This document shows positions 1-12,258 of a stretch of DNA of 64,000 nucleotides, piece by piece. The notes under the pieces were generated by a model. It was not told the origin of the DNA, did no database searches, and saw only the letters and a program-made list of their open reading frames with translations. The position numbers and the translations under genes are program-made. Location of the stretch: NCBI RefSeq assembly GCF_026914265.1, contig NC_069136.1:37112862-37176861 (forward strand), written 5' to 3'. Each line of letters begins with the position of its first letter. The stretch's first letter is position 1. Origin of the DNA: Mya arenaria (Eukaryota > Mollusca > Bivalvia > Myida > Myidae).

Positions 1-280
1 ATCTGCAAACAAGTGATATAAGACTACTGACAAAAAATCAGATCGTAGATTTTCATATTTCCATTCAAAAAATAATGTTTTATGGCTTAACCGTTACTAA
101 CGGTTTAAGAAAAATGCATTCAACAATATTTTTGAACTTAAATATAAAAATCTGCGATCTGATCTTTTGTCAGCAATCTTATATCACTGCTTTCCATGGT
201 TTTTCGCAAGAATTTGCTCGTTCCAAGACAAAAAATAAAAAAGTTGTCAAAACGTCCAATCTGTGAGAGTGCAGCTTTAA
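1..280. repeat. Foldback MITE, copy 1 (cut by window start)
   Basis: This is the right part of a near-palindromic element ending in GAGAGTGCAGCTTTAA. A central inverted repeat (GGCTTAACCGTT / AACGGTTTAAG) separates two arms that carry the same text in opposite orientation. Related copies lie at 16338, 16810, 28419 and 31096. The terminal TTAA may be target or element sequence; palindromy makes this undecidable from one copy. The short ORF inside it is not a gene. Confidence 0.8.
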
Positions 281-1346
281 ACTTAGACTAATATTCCTGC
301 GGTGCGAAAAAGCTTATAAATATAACAATTATTAAAACCTTTTATCTATAAGTAGTGTGTCCTACATTCAATAACTTAATCAACTTGACCTAATAGGTAG
401 TTTTTATTTTATCTTTAAGGCCATTATAATGGTTTCTTTGACATGCCTGAATAAATAGCATATACTTAAGTCGGATTTATTATTATATTTAGGAGAATTG
501 ACCACTGGAATTCATTTAATTATGCGTCTTTATTTAATTTATGCATCCGTTTTTCATTTGACTCTTTTTGCATCTCAACTTCTACTCTTACTTTTAAAAT
601 ATTTGAAATATTCTATGTAACCGGGCTAAAGATTTTTTTCTCCACTTTTTCTCTCAGTAAAATGCTGTTATTGTTTTTCTTTCGTAAAAATAGTATGGTC
701 GGTTCCTTAATTTTAGGGTCGGACGAGTCATCGTTTTTTTAATTTTTGTTTCGTACAATAACAATGACAGCCCAGGCATTGGTCATTCAGTCACCAGCGG
801 AATTGTTAATGCCTCAATATATAATATATCGCTCGGGCGAACACATTTTGGGTTCCCCAGAAAAGGTAAGTGCTTAACTTTCGAAATCAGGAATAAATTA
901 TTCAAAAGATAAGGGGTGGATAGAAGAAGATTTTGTTTTAAAATACATGCAACGTTCACCAGCAGATCCGGGGCGGAGAGAGGTCTCGGAGGGGTGCGAA
1001 TCCGACGCCCCCGCCCACACACACAACCACTCCCTAAAATTGTTCAACTTAACATTTCATGTCAATATCATCGGGTAGAAAAAGTATAAACAAATTACAC
1101 CAAAATTCACATTCATAGACAAACAATAGACAAACCCTCTTACCATGACTGATCCCCAGGGAACGGAGCGCGTGCCTTAAGGTTTTCCTCGAGAGTGGGC
1201 CCCCTCCAACGTCAACTCATCATGCAAAATGAATCAGGTGGAGACTGACTGTGACTGCTTGTCTGCCCGGAAGTACAGGGAATTGAAATGCGAATCCTTT
1301 AACCCGCATAGTTTCTGTTGACTTACGAGCTTAAATGTATTCTAAG
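281..1346. other. AT-rich intergenic/intronic DNA
   Basis: I see no convincing long ORF. The stretch holds one small exon-like segment (791-865, listed separately) and a GC-rich patch near 960-1015 that looks like part of an old repeat. The minus-strand ORF across 783-1022 has no recognisable domain and is probably spurious. Confidence 0.6.
791..865 (+). other. Candidate small internal exon
   Basis: Seen: a 75-nt stretch between an acceptor-like TTGGTCATTCAG and a strong donor AAAAG|GTAAGTGC. It is open as 25 codons in phase 0 (begins SPAELLMPQY), and one other frame is also open. A length divisible by three and a good donor fit a cassette exon. However, no partner exon is identified and the acceptor lacks a long pyrimidine tract. 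This is a weak call based only on splice consensus; the product is unknown. Confidence 0.2.
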
Positions 1347-1630
1347 CATTCGGAACTCCTCGGCCATTTTTTCCGAAAACAACCTCGGATGTATTTGGAC
1401 GGTGTACATACTCAAAAAGCGGAACGTTTAATTAAGTCTGATGCAAGTAGATCGAATAGTAATTTTATTTAGCAGTTAAAATTTAAGACTTAAATTTTGG
1501 AAATCTTAATTAATACAACTCTAAAACAATACAATTAATTAATGATTTAATAAAAAAAATACAAACTACTTTAACTACCGTCATACATCCGAGGTTGTTT
1601 TCGATATAAATGACCGAGGAGTTCCGAATG
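1347..1630 (-). mobile_element. Long-TIR MITE with 9-bp TSD (Mutator-like?), copy A
   Basis: It has terminal inverted repeats of about 45 bp beginning CATTCGGAACTCCTCGGCCA. The flanks carry TATTCTAAG on both sides, with one extra T on the right. The interior is the reverse complement of copies B, C and D, so this copy is inverted. It has no coding capacity. Long TIRs with 9-bp duplications are typical of Mutator-superfamily elements; the assignment is inference. Confidence 0.85.
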
Positions 1631-2490
1631 TTATTCTAAGCTGTGATTTAAATAAAACACGATACAGTTTAGCCAACTTTATGGGCTTGGTTAAACAGAT
1701 ATTAGAGACTGGTTTGTAATAATGATAACAAATATGTAGAATGTATGACAGACGTGCAATATTATTTTAATAATGCTGTAATAATAAAGAACACACTAAC
1801 AACTGGTTGATATTATTATTAAGAAGTTCCTCCTGAAAATTACATGTATCTGCCTTTTTTCACACATTTTATGTGTATATCCTTTGAACGGTGCACCATA
1901 CATTACGCGATAATTGTTTTGCATTTCATTTTTCATATTTCGCATCATGCGCGAATTTTAGTAATCACATAACATATGTAAAAAATCGATTCCATCGCAC
2001 ATGTAGGTAGTCCATAAGAGGCGGGCCTGACTTTTCTTCACAGACAGCTAGTACAAGGTCTAAGACCACAGTTATTTTTACTATATGTTTCATATAGACA
2101 CTAACCTGGCTTTTTATTTCAAAACAGCCCCAATTTGCAAAACAAGCAACTGGCTACTGGAGAACAATCCAGGACACAAATTTTAATCACAAGAATACAT
2201 AAGGTTGACCAATGCGGTGTCTCACAAAACTAAGCAGAAATATATGACCCTGAGGTCAAGGCGGAAGGCTACAAATTTTTTTTTTATATAGTTCAACAGG
2301 CAATGATATTTCTTTTTGCACGTTTACACTGAAAACTATCATTTTTTGCAATACAGTGTGTCAAATTATGTTAAGCTCTAGGCAAAAAAAACACCCGTTT
2401 CTTCTCTTTCATTCAACATTAATAAAATATTGATACTTGAACACAAGCGCTCTTTTTCTATATCAACATCCGATGTTGGTCATCGGGGGA
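1631..2490. other. AT-rich non-coding DNA
   Basis: No ORF, RNA gene or clear repeat could be supported here. Composition is AT-rich with homopolymer runs, as in the surrounding spacer. Confidence 0.5.
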
Positions 2491-2712
2491 GGGGTCAACG
2501 GGGGCCAGATAACTGTGGTCTTGAGCCGGGGTCAACGGCGGCCAGATAACTGTGGTCTTGAGCCGGGGTCAACGGCGGCCAGATAACTGTGGTCTTGAGC
2601 CGGGGTCAACGGCGGCCAGATAACTGTGGTCTTGAGCCGGGGTCAACGGCGGCCAGAAAACTGTGGTCTTGAGCCGGGGTCAACGGCGGCCAGATAACTG
2701 TGGTCTTGAGCC
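2491..2712. repeat. 37-bp minisatellite, 6 copies
   Basis: Six head-to-tail copies of a 37-bp GC-rich unit (GGGGTCAACGGCGGCCAGAT... TTGAGCC) span exactly 222 bp. Only a few substitutions occur, mostly in the first copy (CGGGGGCC) and the fifth (CCAGAAAA). High identity implies recent expansion. The composition contrasts with the AT-rich flanks. Confidence 0.97.
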
Positions 2713-2735
2713 ACAAAACTAATCAAACATGTTAT

Positions 2736-3015
2736 TCACTAGCGGATTAAGAGGGGTGCGCACCTGGCGCGCGCCCCATCTAGAATAGTCCAAGTTTACT
2801 TTTTTATTTCAATATTGGAGAAAAAATGTAATAAAATACCAAAACAATACACCAATTCCGACTACATATTGTTAAAATTGTCTGATGAGAATCACCTCAA
2901 ACCTCCATGCTAATAGTTTATGCCATTTACTTTCGGTTCGGAGGTTAGGTGCGTATGCCAAAGAGTCTGCCTAAGTTACGCCCCTCTAACGTCAACTGCT
3001 GGAGCCGCCCCTGCT
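2736..3015. mobile_element. Degraded GC-ended MITE-like repeat
   Basis: It begins ACTAGCGGATTAAGAGGGG and ends GGAGCCGCCCCTGC, with an AT-rich core. It resembles the GGATCC-ended dispersed repeats at 9690 and 31490. Ends are imprecise, I could not define a target duplication, and there is no coding capacity. Confidence 0.35.
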
Positions 3016-3153
3016 TTTGCTAACGTTTTATTGTCATTAGATTAAATATACTTTCTATTAGAACAATTCAACTATTTCTCTTGAATAAATACCAGTAACA
3101 AAAACACTCACAACAAAGCCATAGAACATTGTTATTTTCGTTGTGTTAACCAT

Positions 3154-3648
3154 CAGTGTGTGTATATCACGTGATAAACGACGTCATATATGCTACGTCG
3201 AAAGGCAACATTTTGCTTAAATTGAAGACTTAAATCAAAGATAACTTTTCTTTTACTACACCATTTTTAATGAAACAAAGGGCAGGCAATCTATGCCGCT
3301 TAAAGAGCCCCGCCTTCGTTTTATTACCGAAGTTTGATAAGGTAAATAGTTTAATCAAACACTTCGACAAACCTGTTTCCAAAACGATGTTTTGACAGTG
3401 CTCCGTCAGACGGTCGTAATGTGAAAAGGTTTGTCGTGGTGTTTTAAGAAACTAACTAAACTTTCAATCAAGCTCTGGTGAAAGACCGAAGGCGCGATGC
3501 TCCGTAAGCGGCCTAGACTGCGCTATGTTTCATTCAAAATGGTGAAAAATAGTGAAGTTATCTTTGTTTAAAGTCTTCATTCGAAGTAAAATATTGCCTT
3601 CCGACGTAGCATTTAAGACGCAATTTATCACGTGGTATACACACACTG
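3154..3648. mobile_element. MITE with 5-bp TSD (CAGTG termini), copy a
   Basis: It is 495 bp with imperfect terminal inverted repeats of about 45 bp. The left end is CAGTGTGTGTATATCACGTG and the right end is its complement ending ACACACACTG. The flanking duplication is ACCAT on both sides. The core (ACACTTCGACAAACCTGTTT... GACAGTGCTCCGTCAGACGG) recurs in copies at 12516 and 24258. CAGTG termini fit hAT-type ends, and the 5-bp TSD would suit a hAT5-like group or another superfamily; the class is inference. Confidence 0.85.
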
Positions 3649-3709
3649 ACCATGTTAGCACTTATTTAGAACAACAACAACACCAAAGAACACGCAAAAA
3701 AAACGTGTA

Positions 3710-3905
3710 TGCATTCAAGATTCAGGCTCTTACAGGTGATCTATGTAAGGTTTGCGAATTCCACTTGGTAAGTAACACATTAACTGGTTAACTAGATAGT
3801 ATTCGTGTTATCAGTTAACTATAAATGCATTCCAGATTCAGGCGCTAACAGGTTATCTAGTTATGGTTTGCGATTTCCACTTAGTAAGTAACATACTAAC
3901 TGGCA
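3710..3905. repeat. Imperfect tandem duplication, about 116 bp
   Basis: GCATTCAAGATTCAGGC near 3711 recurs as GCATTCCAGATTCAGGC near 3826. Both are followed by TTTGCGA-TTCCACTT-GTAAGTAAC. MITE copy B inserted into the second repeat, duplicating ACTAACTGG. The donor-like GTAAGTAAC is part of the repeat and is not taken as a splice site. Confidence 0.7.
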
Positions 3906-4242
3906 TTCGGAACTCCTCGGCCATTTTTATCGAAACAACCTCGGATACATGTATGCCGGTACATCAAATGAGTAGTTCGTAATTTTCTGAATAACATCAT
4001 TTATTAAATGAAGTGGTTTAGCTTGTATTTATTAATCTAAGTTTAAATTGATTGCCAGTGAAGTGTATTATTGCAAACATAATAAAGACTCCCAAGGGTT
4101 AAGTCATTAAGTTTAACTGCTAAATTGAAATTACGACAAAATCTTCTTGCAGTTGACTTAAACATACCAATTTCTGAGTATGTAAACCGTCCAAATACAT
4201 CCGAGGTTGTTTTCGATAAAAATGGCCGAGGTGTTCCGAATG
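3904..4242 (+). mobile_element. Long-TIR MITE with 9-bp TSD, copy B
   Basis: The termini are CATTCGGAAC...GTTCCGAATG with about 45-bp inverted repeats. It is flanked by a perfect 9-bp duplication, ACTAACTGG (3895-3903 and 4243-4251). This is the clearest member of the family and defines its ends. It is non-coding. Confidence 0.92.
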
Positions 4243-4328
4243 ACTAACTGGTTAACTAAATAAGATGCGTGTTACCATTTACTAAGTGAAATTCGCATAT
4301 CATTAGTAGATAGGCATTGTATAAATAT

Positions 4329-4500
4329 AATAGGGTTATTTGTACTGCGTTTAGATCCGGGAGGTTGTATTCGACTCGAATGGATTTTTGCAGATTCGGA
4401 TTTCACGAGACGTGAGCCGAGTGAAATCAAAATATGCAAAAATCCACGAGAGTCGAATAAGACATTCCGGATCAAAACGCAGTATTAATAACCCTTTTAT
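4329..4500. repeat. Foldback element with roughly 75-nt arms
   Basis: The left arm (AATAGGGTTATTTGTACTGCG, then TTAGATCCGG, then TTCGACTC, then ATGGATTTTTGCA) is matched in reverse complement by the right arm (TGCAAAAATCCA, GAGTCGAATAAG, CCGGATCAAAACGCAGTATT, AATAACCCTTTT). A short loop separates them around 4405. Overlapping minus-strand ORFs are incidental. Confidence 0.8.
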
Positions 4501-5085
4501 ATATACATTACTGGTAAGATCACTTAAAAGCCACATGTTTTCATAATAAATGTCATTTTAACGACGCACTGTTTTGTTTTATGACGTCATTTTAACATCG
4601 TGCAACGTTACTTGTTATGACGTGACGTCACAAGAGTGGAATACGGCCGTATTGCACTGGAGTGGAAAAAAGGACAACCGTATTTTTCGATATGTATTGC
4701 GTGTGGATTTATGATGGGTATATAATAATTTTTTTTATAAAACGTTGCCAACCCCGCGAAAATTAACCAAATAACATACATATATATGGATGTATATGCT
4801 TACAAAGGTATCCTTTATATTTAATAATTGAAGTCATATAAAAATGAAAAACAACAACAACACCACTACACTTAATGTGGCTTAGAAAAAGTTTTATAAC
4901 AGTCCATGCTGAAACTAAAAACAAGTTGTTTTTTTATTAGGTCTTATGTCTTCCTAGGTTTGGTTTTGGTAGGTCAAGTTCTGATGGAGATGGTCCGGGG
5001 ACTATTACCTCTTGTGGCAAATTGTCGTCTGGAACTCGGTCAGGTCCCGATTCTGAGTTGTATGGTGAGGCACTTCCACCCTCTG
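4501..5085. other. Non-coding spacer with a perfect palindrome
   Basis: A perfect 14-bp palindrome AATACGGCCGTATT lies near 4640, after a TGACGTGACGTCA stretch. These probably belong to another degraded repeat. The 69-codon ORF at 4906-5115 runs into the satellite and has no recognisable domain. Confidence 0.5.
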
Positions 5086-8000
5086 AAACATATTAAATCA
5101 TATTGTACACATTAAATCCTAGGAGAGGAAGAAATACAGGTGCTTCTGAACATATTAAATCATATTGTACAAATTTAATCCTAGGAGAGGAAGGAGTACA
5201 GGTGCTTCTCAACATATTAAATCATATTGTACACATTTAATCCTAGGAGAGGAAGAAATACAGGTGCTTCTGAACATATTAAATCATATTGCACACATTT
5301 AATCCTAGGAGAGGAAGAAATACAGGTGCTTCTGAACATATTAAATCATATTGTACACATTTAATTCTAGGAGAGGAAGAAATACAGGTGCTTCTGAACA
5401 TATTAAATCATATTGCACACATTAAATCCTAGGAGAGGAAGAAATACAGGTGCTTCTGAACATATTAAATCATATTGCACACATTAAATCCTAGGAGAGG
5501 AAGAAATACAGGTGCTTCTGAACATATTAAATCATATTGTACACATTTAATCCTAGGAGAGGAAGAACTACAGGTGCTTCTGAACATATTAAATCATATT
5601 GCACACATTTAATCCTAGGAGAGGAAGAAATACAGGTGCTTCTGAACATATTAAATCATATTGCACACATTTAATCCTAGGAGAGGAAGAAATACAGGTG
5701 CTTCTGAACATATTAAATCATATTGCACACATTAAATCCTAGGAGAGGAAGAAATACAGGTGCTTCTGAACATATTAAATCATATTGTACACATTTAATC
5801 CTAGGAGAGGAAGAAATACAGGTGCTTCTCAACATATGGAATCATAATTATTGTACACATTTAATCCTAGGAGAGGAAGAAATACAGGTGCTTCTGAACG
5901 TATTAAATCATATTGAACACACTTAATCCTAGGGGAGGAAGGAATACAGGTGCTTCTCAACATATTTAATCATATTGTACACATTTAATCCTAGGAGAGG
6001 AAGAAATACAGGTGCTTCTGAACATATTAAATCATTTTGAACACACTTAATCCTAGGGGAGGAAGGAGTACAGGTGCTTCTGAACATGTTAAATCATATT
6101 GTACACATTTAATCCTAGGAGAGGAAGAAATACAGGTGCTTCTGAACATATTAAATCATAGTGAACACACTTAATCCTAGGGGAGGAAGGAATACAGGTG
6201 CTTCTCAACATATGGAATCATAATTATTGTACACATTTAATCCTAGGAGAGGAAGAAATACAGGTGCTTCTGAACGTATTTAATCATATTGTACACACTT
6301 AATCCTAGGGAAGAAAGGAATACAGGTGCTTCTGAACATATTAAATCATATTGTACACACTTAATCCTAGGGGAGGAAGGAATACAGGTGCTTCTGAACA
6401 TATTAAATCATATTGTACACACTTAATCCTAGGGGAGGAAGGAATACAGGTGCTTCTGAACATATTAAATCATATTGTACACACTTAATCCTAGAGGAGG
6501 AAGAAATACAGGTGCTTCTGAACATATTAAATCATATTGTACACACTTAATCCTAGGGAAGAAAGGAATACAGGTGCTTCTGAACATATTAAATCATATT
6601 GTACACACTTAATCCTAGGGGAGGAAGAAATACAGGTGCTTCTGAACATATTAAATCATATTGTACACACTTAATCCTAGGGAAGGAAGGAATACAGGTG
6701 CTTCTGAACATATTAAATCATATTGTACACACTTAATCCTAGGGGAGGAAGAAATACAGGTGCTTCTGAACATATTAAATCATTTTGAACACACTTAATC
6801 CTAGGGGAGGAAGGAGTACAGGTGCTTCTGAACATATTAAATCATATTGTGCACACTTTATCCTAGGGCAGGAAGGAGTACAGGTGCCTCTGAACATATT
6901 AAACCATATTGTACACACTTAATCCTAGGGGAGGAAGAAATACAGGTGCTTCTCAACATATTAAATCATATTGTACACACTTAATCCTAGAGGAGGAAGG
7001 AGTACAGGTGCTTCTGAACATGTTAAATCATATTGAACACACTTAATCTTAGAGGAGGAAGGAATACAGGTGCTTCTGAACATATTAAATCATATTGAAC
7101 ACACTTAATCCTAAAGGAGGAAGGAATACAGGTGCTTCTGAACATATTAAATCATATTGAACACACTTAATCCTAGAGGAGGAAGGAGTACAGGTGCTTC
7201 TGAACATGTTAAATCATATTGTGCACACTTTATCCTAGGGCAGGAAGGAGTACAGGTGCCTCTGAACATATTAAACCATATTGTACACACTTAATCCTAG
7301 GGGAGGAAGAAATACAGGTGCTTCTCAACATATTAAATCATATTGTACACACTTAATCCTAGAGGAGGAAGGAGTACATGTGCTTCTGAACATGTTAAAT
7401 CATATTGTACACACTTAATCTTAGGGGAGGAAGGAATACAGGTGCTTCTCAACATATTAAATCATATTGAACACACTTAATCCTAGAGGAGGAAGGAATA
7501 CAGGTGCTTCTGAACATGTTAAATCATATTGAACACACTTAATCCTAGAGGAGACGGGAGTACAGGTGCTTCTGAACATGTTAAATCATATTGTACACAC
7601 TTAATCCTAGGGGAGGAAGGAGTACAGGTGCTTCTGAACATATTAAATCATATCGTACATACTTAATCCTAGGGAAGGAAGGAGTACAGGTGCATCTGAA
7701 CATATTAAATCATATTTTACACACTTAATCCTAGGGGAGGAAGGAATACAGGTGCTTCTGAACATATTAAATCATATTGAACACACTTAATCCTGGAGGA
7801 GGAAGGAGTACAGGTGCTTCTGAACATGTTAAATCATATTGTACACACTTAATCCTAGGGGAGGAAGGAGTACAGGTGCTTCTGAACATATTAAATCATA
7901 TTGAACACACTTAATCCTAGGGGAGGAAGGAATACAGGTGCTTCTGAACATATTAAATCATATTGAACACACTTAATCCTAGGGGAGGAAGGAATACAGG

Positions 8001-8548
8001 TGCTTCTGAACATATTAAATCATATTGAACACACTTAATCCTAGAGGAAGAAGGAGTACAGGTGCTTCTGAACATGTTAAATCATATTGTACACACTTAA
8101 TCCTAGGGGAGGAAGGAGTACAGGTGCTTCTGAACAAATTAAATCATATCGTACACACTTAATCTTAGGGAAGGAAGGAATACAGGTGCTTCTGAACATA
8201 TTAAATCATATCGTGCATACTTAATCCTAGGGAATGAAGGAGTACAGGTGCTTCTGAACATATTAAATCATATTTTACACACAAAATCCTAGGAGAGGAA
8301 GGAGTACAGGTGCATCTGAACATATTAAATCATATCGTACACACTAAATCCTAGGAGAGGAAGGAGTACAGGTGCTTCTGAACATATTAAATCATACTGT
8401 ACACACTTAATCCTAGGAGAGGAAGGAGTTCAGGTGCTTCTGTACATATTAAATCATATCGTACACACTAAATCCTAGGAGAGGAAGGAGTACATGTGCA
8501 TATGTAACATATTAAATTATATTGTAAACACTTTATCCTAGGGTAGGA
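5086..8548. repeat. 62-bp minisatellite array, about 56 copies
   Basis: The unit is about 62 bp (CAGGTGCTTCTGAACATATT, AAATCATATTGTACACA, TTTAATCCTAGGAGAGGAAG). The period is not a multiple of three and the short ORFs are artefacts. Variants cluster along the array: copies before about 5880 carry CCTAGGAGAGG, while many later ones carry CCTAGGGGAGG or CCTAGAGGAGG. Some multi-unit blocks repeat (the pair around 6840-6960 recurs around 7210-7330). The edges are more diverged, as expected from unequal exchange. Confidence 0.97.
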
Positions 8549-8587
8549 AGGGATCCATAATATTTTCCAACTTGAAGGAACAAACTA

Positions 8588-8759
8588 CAATCGGAAGCCA
8601 TTGGCTCGAACTCGCTTGGCTCGAATACCTCGATGTTCGAACTAGATGTTAAGGACTGATGTCTTAAAACTAATGGTAAACATTCCCACTTGGCTCGAAA
8701 ATATCGAGGGTTAAGATATTTGCTGGTCCCTGGAAGTTCGAGCCAACGGGGTTCGACTG
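8588..8759. mobile_element. TA-flanked short element, pogo/Tigger-like MITE
   Basis: It is 172 bp and flanked by TA at 8586-8587 and 8760-8761. The right terminus reads, in complement, CAGTCGAACCCCGTTGGCTC; the left is a degraded version (CAATCGGAAGCCATTGGCTC). A second copy lies at 17951. TA flanks and a CAGT terminus fit Tc1/mariner-superfamily pogo-like elements (inference). The minus-strand ORF over it is not a gene. Confidence 0.7.
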
Positions 8760-9095
8760 TATGATGTAATAGTTTGATGACATAAAGTAAAATCTTGATA
8801 CTTAAGAATGGGCAGGAGTGAGCGTTCATAAAAATAAACAATGCAGTCGACGTCGGAACGGGATTTGACAAACCTTTTGACTATTAGAACTCGAAATTTT
8901 GATGTTTTACGAACTAACTATTTAAACTTAAATTAAATTAGATCTTGTTTCACGAATAAGTTTCTAAGAAGAAGAAAGAAATCCACTCTGGTCAGATACA
9001 TGTAGAACGTTTCTGGTAAGACCGGTATCTTTATATATATGGCTTGCAGATTACCAAGGCGCACCTGTCTTGTTCGTTTTCGATAGGCGTGACTC

Positions 9096-9432
9096 CATTC
9101 TGAACTCCTCGGCCATTTTTATCGAAAACAACCTCGGATGTATGCCGGTACATCAGTTAAAGAAGTTCGTAATTTTTTTAATTAAATCATTTTAGAAATG
9201 TAGTGTTTTAGAATTGTATTTATTGATCTAAGTTGAAAGTGATTGCCAGTGAAGTATGTTATTGCAAACATAATTAAGATTTCCAAGAGTAAAGTCATAA
9301 AGTTTAACTGCTACATAAAATCACTACGCGATCTACTTCCAGCGGACTTAAACGTACCTCTTTTTTAGTATGTAAACCGTCAAAATACATCGGAGGTTTT
9401 TTTTGAAAAAAATGGCCGAGGAGCTCCGAATG
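9096..9432 (+). mobile_element. Long-TIR MITE with 9-bp TSD, copy C
   Basis: It has the same about 45-bp inverted termini as copies A, B and D. The flanks are GCGTGACTC on the left and GCGTGACTA on the right, so the 9-bp duplication differs by one base. It is non-coding and more diverged than copy B. Confidence 0.9.
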
Positions 9433-9689
9433 GCGTGACTAAAGTGAATCACATCCATTTTTAAATTAATTTAATGGCTTTTGACAATTATACCTAATCA
9501 TTGATTTCCGTGAATAGAGTATTAAAGAGTTTTGTTTGAAACTTAACTGTACACTATGAAGATAAAAGGAATGTTACAGAAAAAAAACACTTTCTTATTC
9601 CTTCTTGATATAACTCCATTTATAATATTTATATAGCGTTTTCCTCTTAAACACGATAAAGCCATGGATGCTTTGAAGGCGGGTTTACC
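9433..9689. other. AT-rich spacer
   Basis: Nothing beyond AT-rich non-coding sequence can be supported here. Confidence 0.5.
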
Positions 9690-9905
9690 ACAACCGGATT
9701 CAGAAATTGACGTTCGTGGGGCCTAACAAAGGGGTGCAAACTATTTGCATGGGGGTTTGGGGTTACCTCTTCAATAAAATTTTAACAATTTGTAGTCCAA
9801 AATGGTACATTTTGAGCGTATTTTATAACCCCCCCCCCATATAGAATATAAAGTAAAATTGAACGATTATATTGCGTCCCCCCATCTAATCCCGCGTGTG
9901 ACAAC
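9690..9905. mobile_element. Degraded repeat related to 31490-31746
   Basis: It shares the order GGGGCCTAAC, TGGGGGTTTGGGGTTAC, TTGAGCGTATTTTATAACC, AAAGTAAAATTGAACGAT, a C-run and ATC(T)-CCGC-TGTGA with the copy at 31490. Part of the same sequence recurs at 13740-13850. The ends are imprecise and the class is unknown. Confidence 0.45.
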
Positions 9906-9977
9906 CATGAATTCAAATTTACATAAAACACTCATGAACCAAGAGATTACCTTCAAATAAATATATTGGTGCAGGTT

Positions 9978-10280
9978 ATGCACCAGTCAATTGTTACCAC
10001 GCCCCCCAAGTTCGGGGTATACCAGGGATGGCCGGGAAAATGGGCCGTGTTCACCTTCAAGGTGACCCCGCAGTGCCGGTTAAATGCGTCGGTTTTGTCT
10101 TCGCACCAAAAAAAAACGGGAAATGGGCCTAACCTAGAGTCCATGGGGTGCGGGGGCATTTGTTGGGGATTTTACCAGCAGTTCCTCCCCGCAGGGCGGG
10201 ATTTTACTTGGCGCGCGCGAAAGTCAAAGTCCCCGCCATTCCCAGGATCTGGGGGCCGTGGTTTCCATGGACTTTTGCAT
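9978..10280. mobile_element. GC-rich TIR MITE, copy 1
   Basis: It begins ATGCACCAGTCAATTGTTAC followed by CACGCCCCCC. The inner part, GGGGTATACC-GGGATGGCCGGG-AAATGGGCC, is shared with copies at 10612, 12259 and 19397. The right end is degraded. The ORFs on both strands come from its GC-rich, stop-poor sequence and have no known domain. Confidence 0.75.
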
Positions 10281-10611
10281 TAATGTTCACAAACCTTTAT
10301 CCAATAACTATGATTAATTAAGATTTAAATAAAACGGTGTCAACGGAGAGTTACATCCCTTTGAAGAACAATTTGCCAGGGCTGGGATTATCAAACGGAG
10401 TTTAATGGAAAGTTGAATAAATCGTTCTAATATCAAGCAGAAATGTAAAATCATATGTACCTCTACAGTATGAGATTATGCAGTTTCATTTAAGTATAAA
10501 AGCAATCATAAACTTTGATCACATATACAATTTAAAGTGATTGTGACATTCAGTGTAATTTAAAGAGAGATAAAATGTGTGTTAAGAAGTGAATCTGTTA
10601 GTTTTACAACA

Positions 10612-10928
10612 ATGCACCAGTCAATTGTAACCACGTCCCAAGGTCCAGGGCATAGCAGGGACTTTGACTTTCGGTCCAGCCAACCCAGGGTAAAATCCCC
10701 GCCCGGGACGAACTGCTGGTGAAATCCCCGCCAAATGCCTCCGCACCCCAGAGACCCTAGGTAAGGCCCATTTCCCGCTATTTTTGGCACGAGGATAAAA
10801 CCACCGCATTCACCCGGAACTGCGGGGCCATTCTGTAGGTAAAAACACGGCCCATTTCCCCGGCTATCCCCGGTATACCCCCGGACCTTGGGAGGGGGAG
10901 GGGGACGTGGTTACAATTGACTAATGCA
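10612..10928. mobile_element. GC-rich TIR MITE, copy 2
   Basis: It begins ATGCACCAGTCAATTGTAAC and ends GTTACAATTGACTAATGCAC, the inverted terminus. The interior GACTTTGACTTTCGGTCCAG and AAATCCCCGCC match copies 3 and 4. About 317 bp, non-coding; overlapping ORFs are artefacts. Confidence 0.85.
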
Positions 10929-12073
10929 CAAATGGTAAGCACCACCAATACGCAATGAATTCGCAGTGGACATGCTGATTTTACTCGGTTAGTGAATCAT
11001 CGAGATATCTGCCATTATCTGCGGTCGCGATACTAAGATATAAAACGCAAACAAACTGTGTAAATACAGCAAGTAAGTTTAATATCTCCAATAAAACTAT
11101 CATTTTAATGAAATTTAGCAGTTGTAATAAAGAAAAAAGCGCATCCATTTAACAATAAAGCTTTTCTAAGTCTGATGTTGGCTTTAAATGACTTGAAATA
11201 TGTTCAACTCTTTAAAGAAACATTTTGAAATGGGTATGGCGGTGACCGTTGACTCTACAATTAAAGTGGTTCGCCCACTCATGGTTTTGATTTTGTAAAT
11301 TAGGATCTTTGTGAACCTGTCAAGGTCTTTTAAAGTGACACTCTTATTTAAAGTCAAGCTTGATCACTCAATACTTGCTGACCTAATGTCTTTCATATAG
11401 CAAGAAATAACAACAGAAAGTGCAAGACAAATATTGTAAGGGAGGCAACTCAATCCACAGTTACAATATATCAGTGTGCTAGTTCTTTCCCTTTGAAATC
11501 CAAAGACACCAGCGATTATTGTTTCAAGTGACACTTATTCAGAATCAATACATACACATGTACATCAATTTTGACTGATTGACCTTTAACTTCTTACTAA
11601 ACAATGCATTTATGAAACATACTAAATACTGATAACATGATTTTAACCGTGTATTTAATAGCAGAATGTGCAAATTATTAAATGATTAGTGAATGCTAAA
11701 CTATTTACTGTGGTCCACCATAGTCACATAAGGTAGATATACTGTGTTTTATGCTCATTTCTTTCAAAATAAACTCGATATCCTTCATAAGAACCATTGG
11801 TTTCCACATTTATTCATCCTTTTTGGAATATTAAAACAATACTATTAATTGTGGTAAATCCTTTTGGGAATAAGAGTGCATCTTTAAGGATTGCATTTGC
11901 AATGCATCATTGAATCGTAAATTTCCGTCTAATTTCGCTTATCTTCCGAAAAGAGTCGTTTAAAGCCAATATTGTCAATGGTGGATGGCTTGCTTTAATG
12001 TACCTTAACCCTACTTGTCTTTATTTAAAGCTGTAATGGCTTTAAGAAGTTGAAAAAATGAAAGTATACTTAC
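10929..12073. other. Non-coding DNA, probably intronic or intergenic
   Basis: About 1.1 kb of AT-rich sequence without ORFs of note, repeats or RNA genes that I can support. If the minus-strand gene suggested by exons at 12074 and 14517 is real, this lies downstream of the last exon I found and could contain more small exons. Confidence 0.4.
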
Positions 12074-12130
12074 TTGATACTGATGACGTACGATCGGTGC
12101 CATTGCATGATTGTCCATCTTTCTTCTTCT
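12074..12130 (-). CDS. Candidate internal exon, lysine-rich, of a minus-strand gene
   Basis: Seen on the minus strand: acceptor TTGTTTTAG, a 57-nt open segment and donor CAA|GTAAGTATA. In phase 1 it reads KKKDGQSCNGTDRTSSVS; it enters and leaves in phase 1, so it is a symmetric 19-codon cassette. The 14517 exon has the same phase. Inference: both belong to one minus-strand gene that may begin at 17839, as alternatives to the terminal exon at 15042. No domain is recognised. No transcript evidence; the call rests on splice consensus and consistent phase. Confidence 0.35.
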
Positions 12131-12258
12131 CTAAAACAAATGGTTCAAAGACATTGTTTAATGTTAGAAATAGGAAATCATATGCAAAATAGAAATGATT
12201 ATGCCGGAGTAGCATACTAACAGATCAAACATTACTATGATATGCGTCTTACATATTA

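Noticed and set aside
9953-10809. ORFs of 62-105 codons on both strands
   Set aside because: They lie within GC-rich TIR MITE copies and follow the repeat rather than any protein family.
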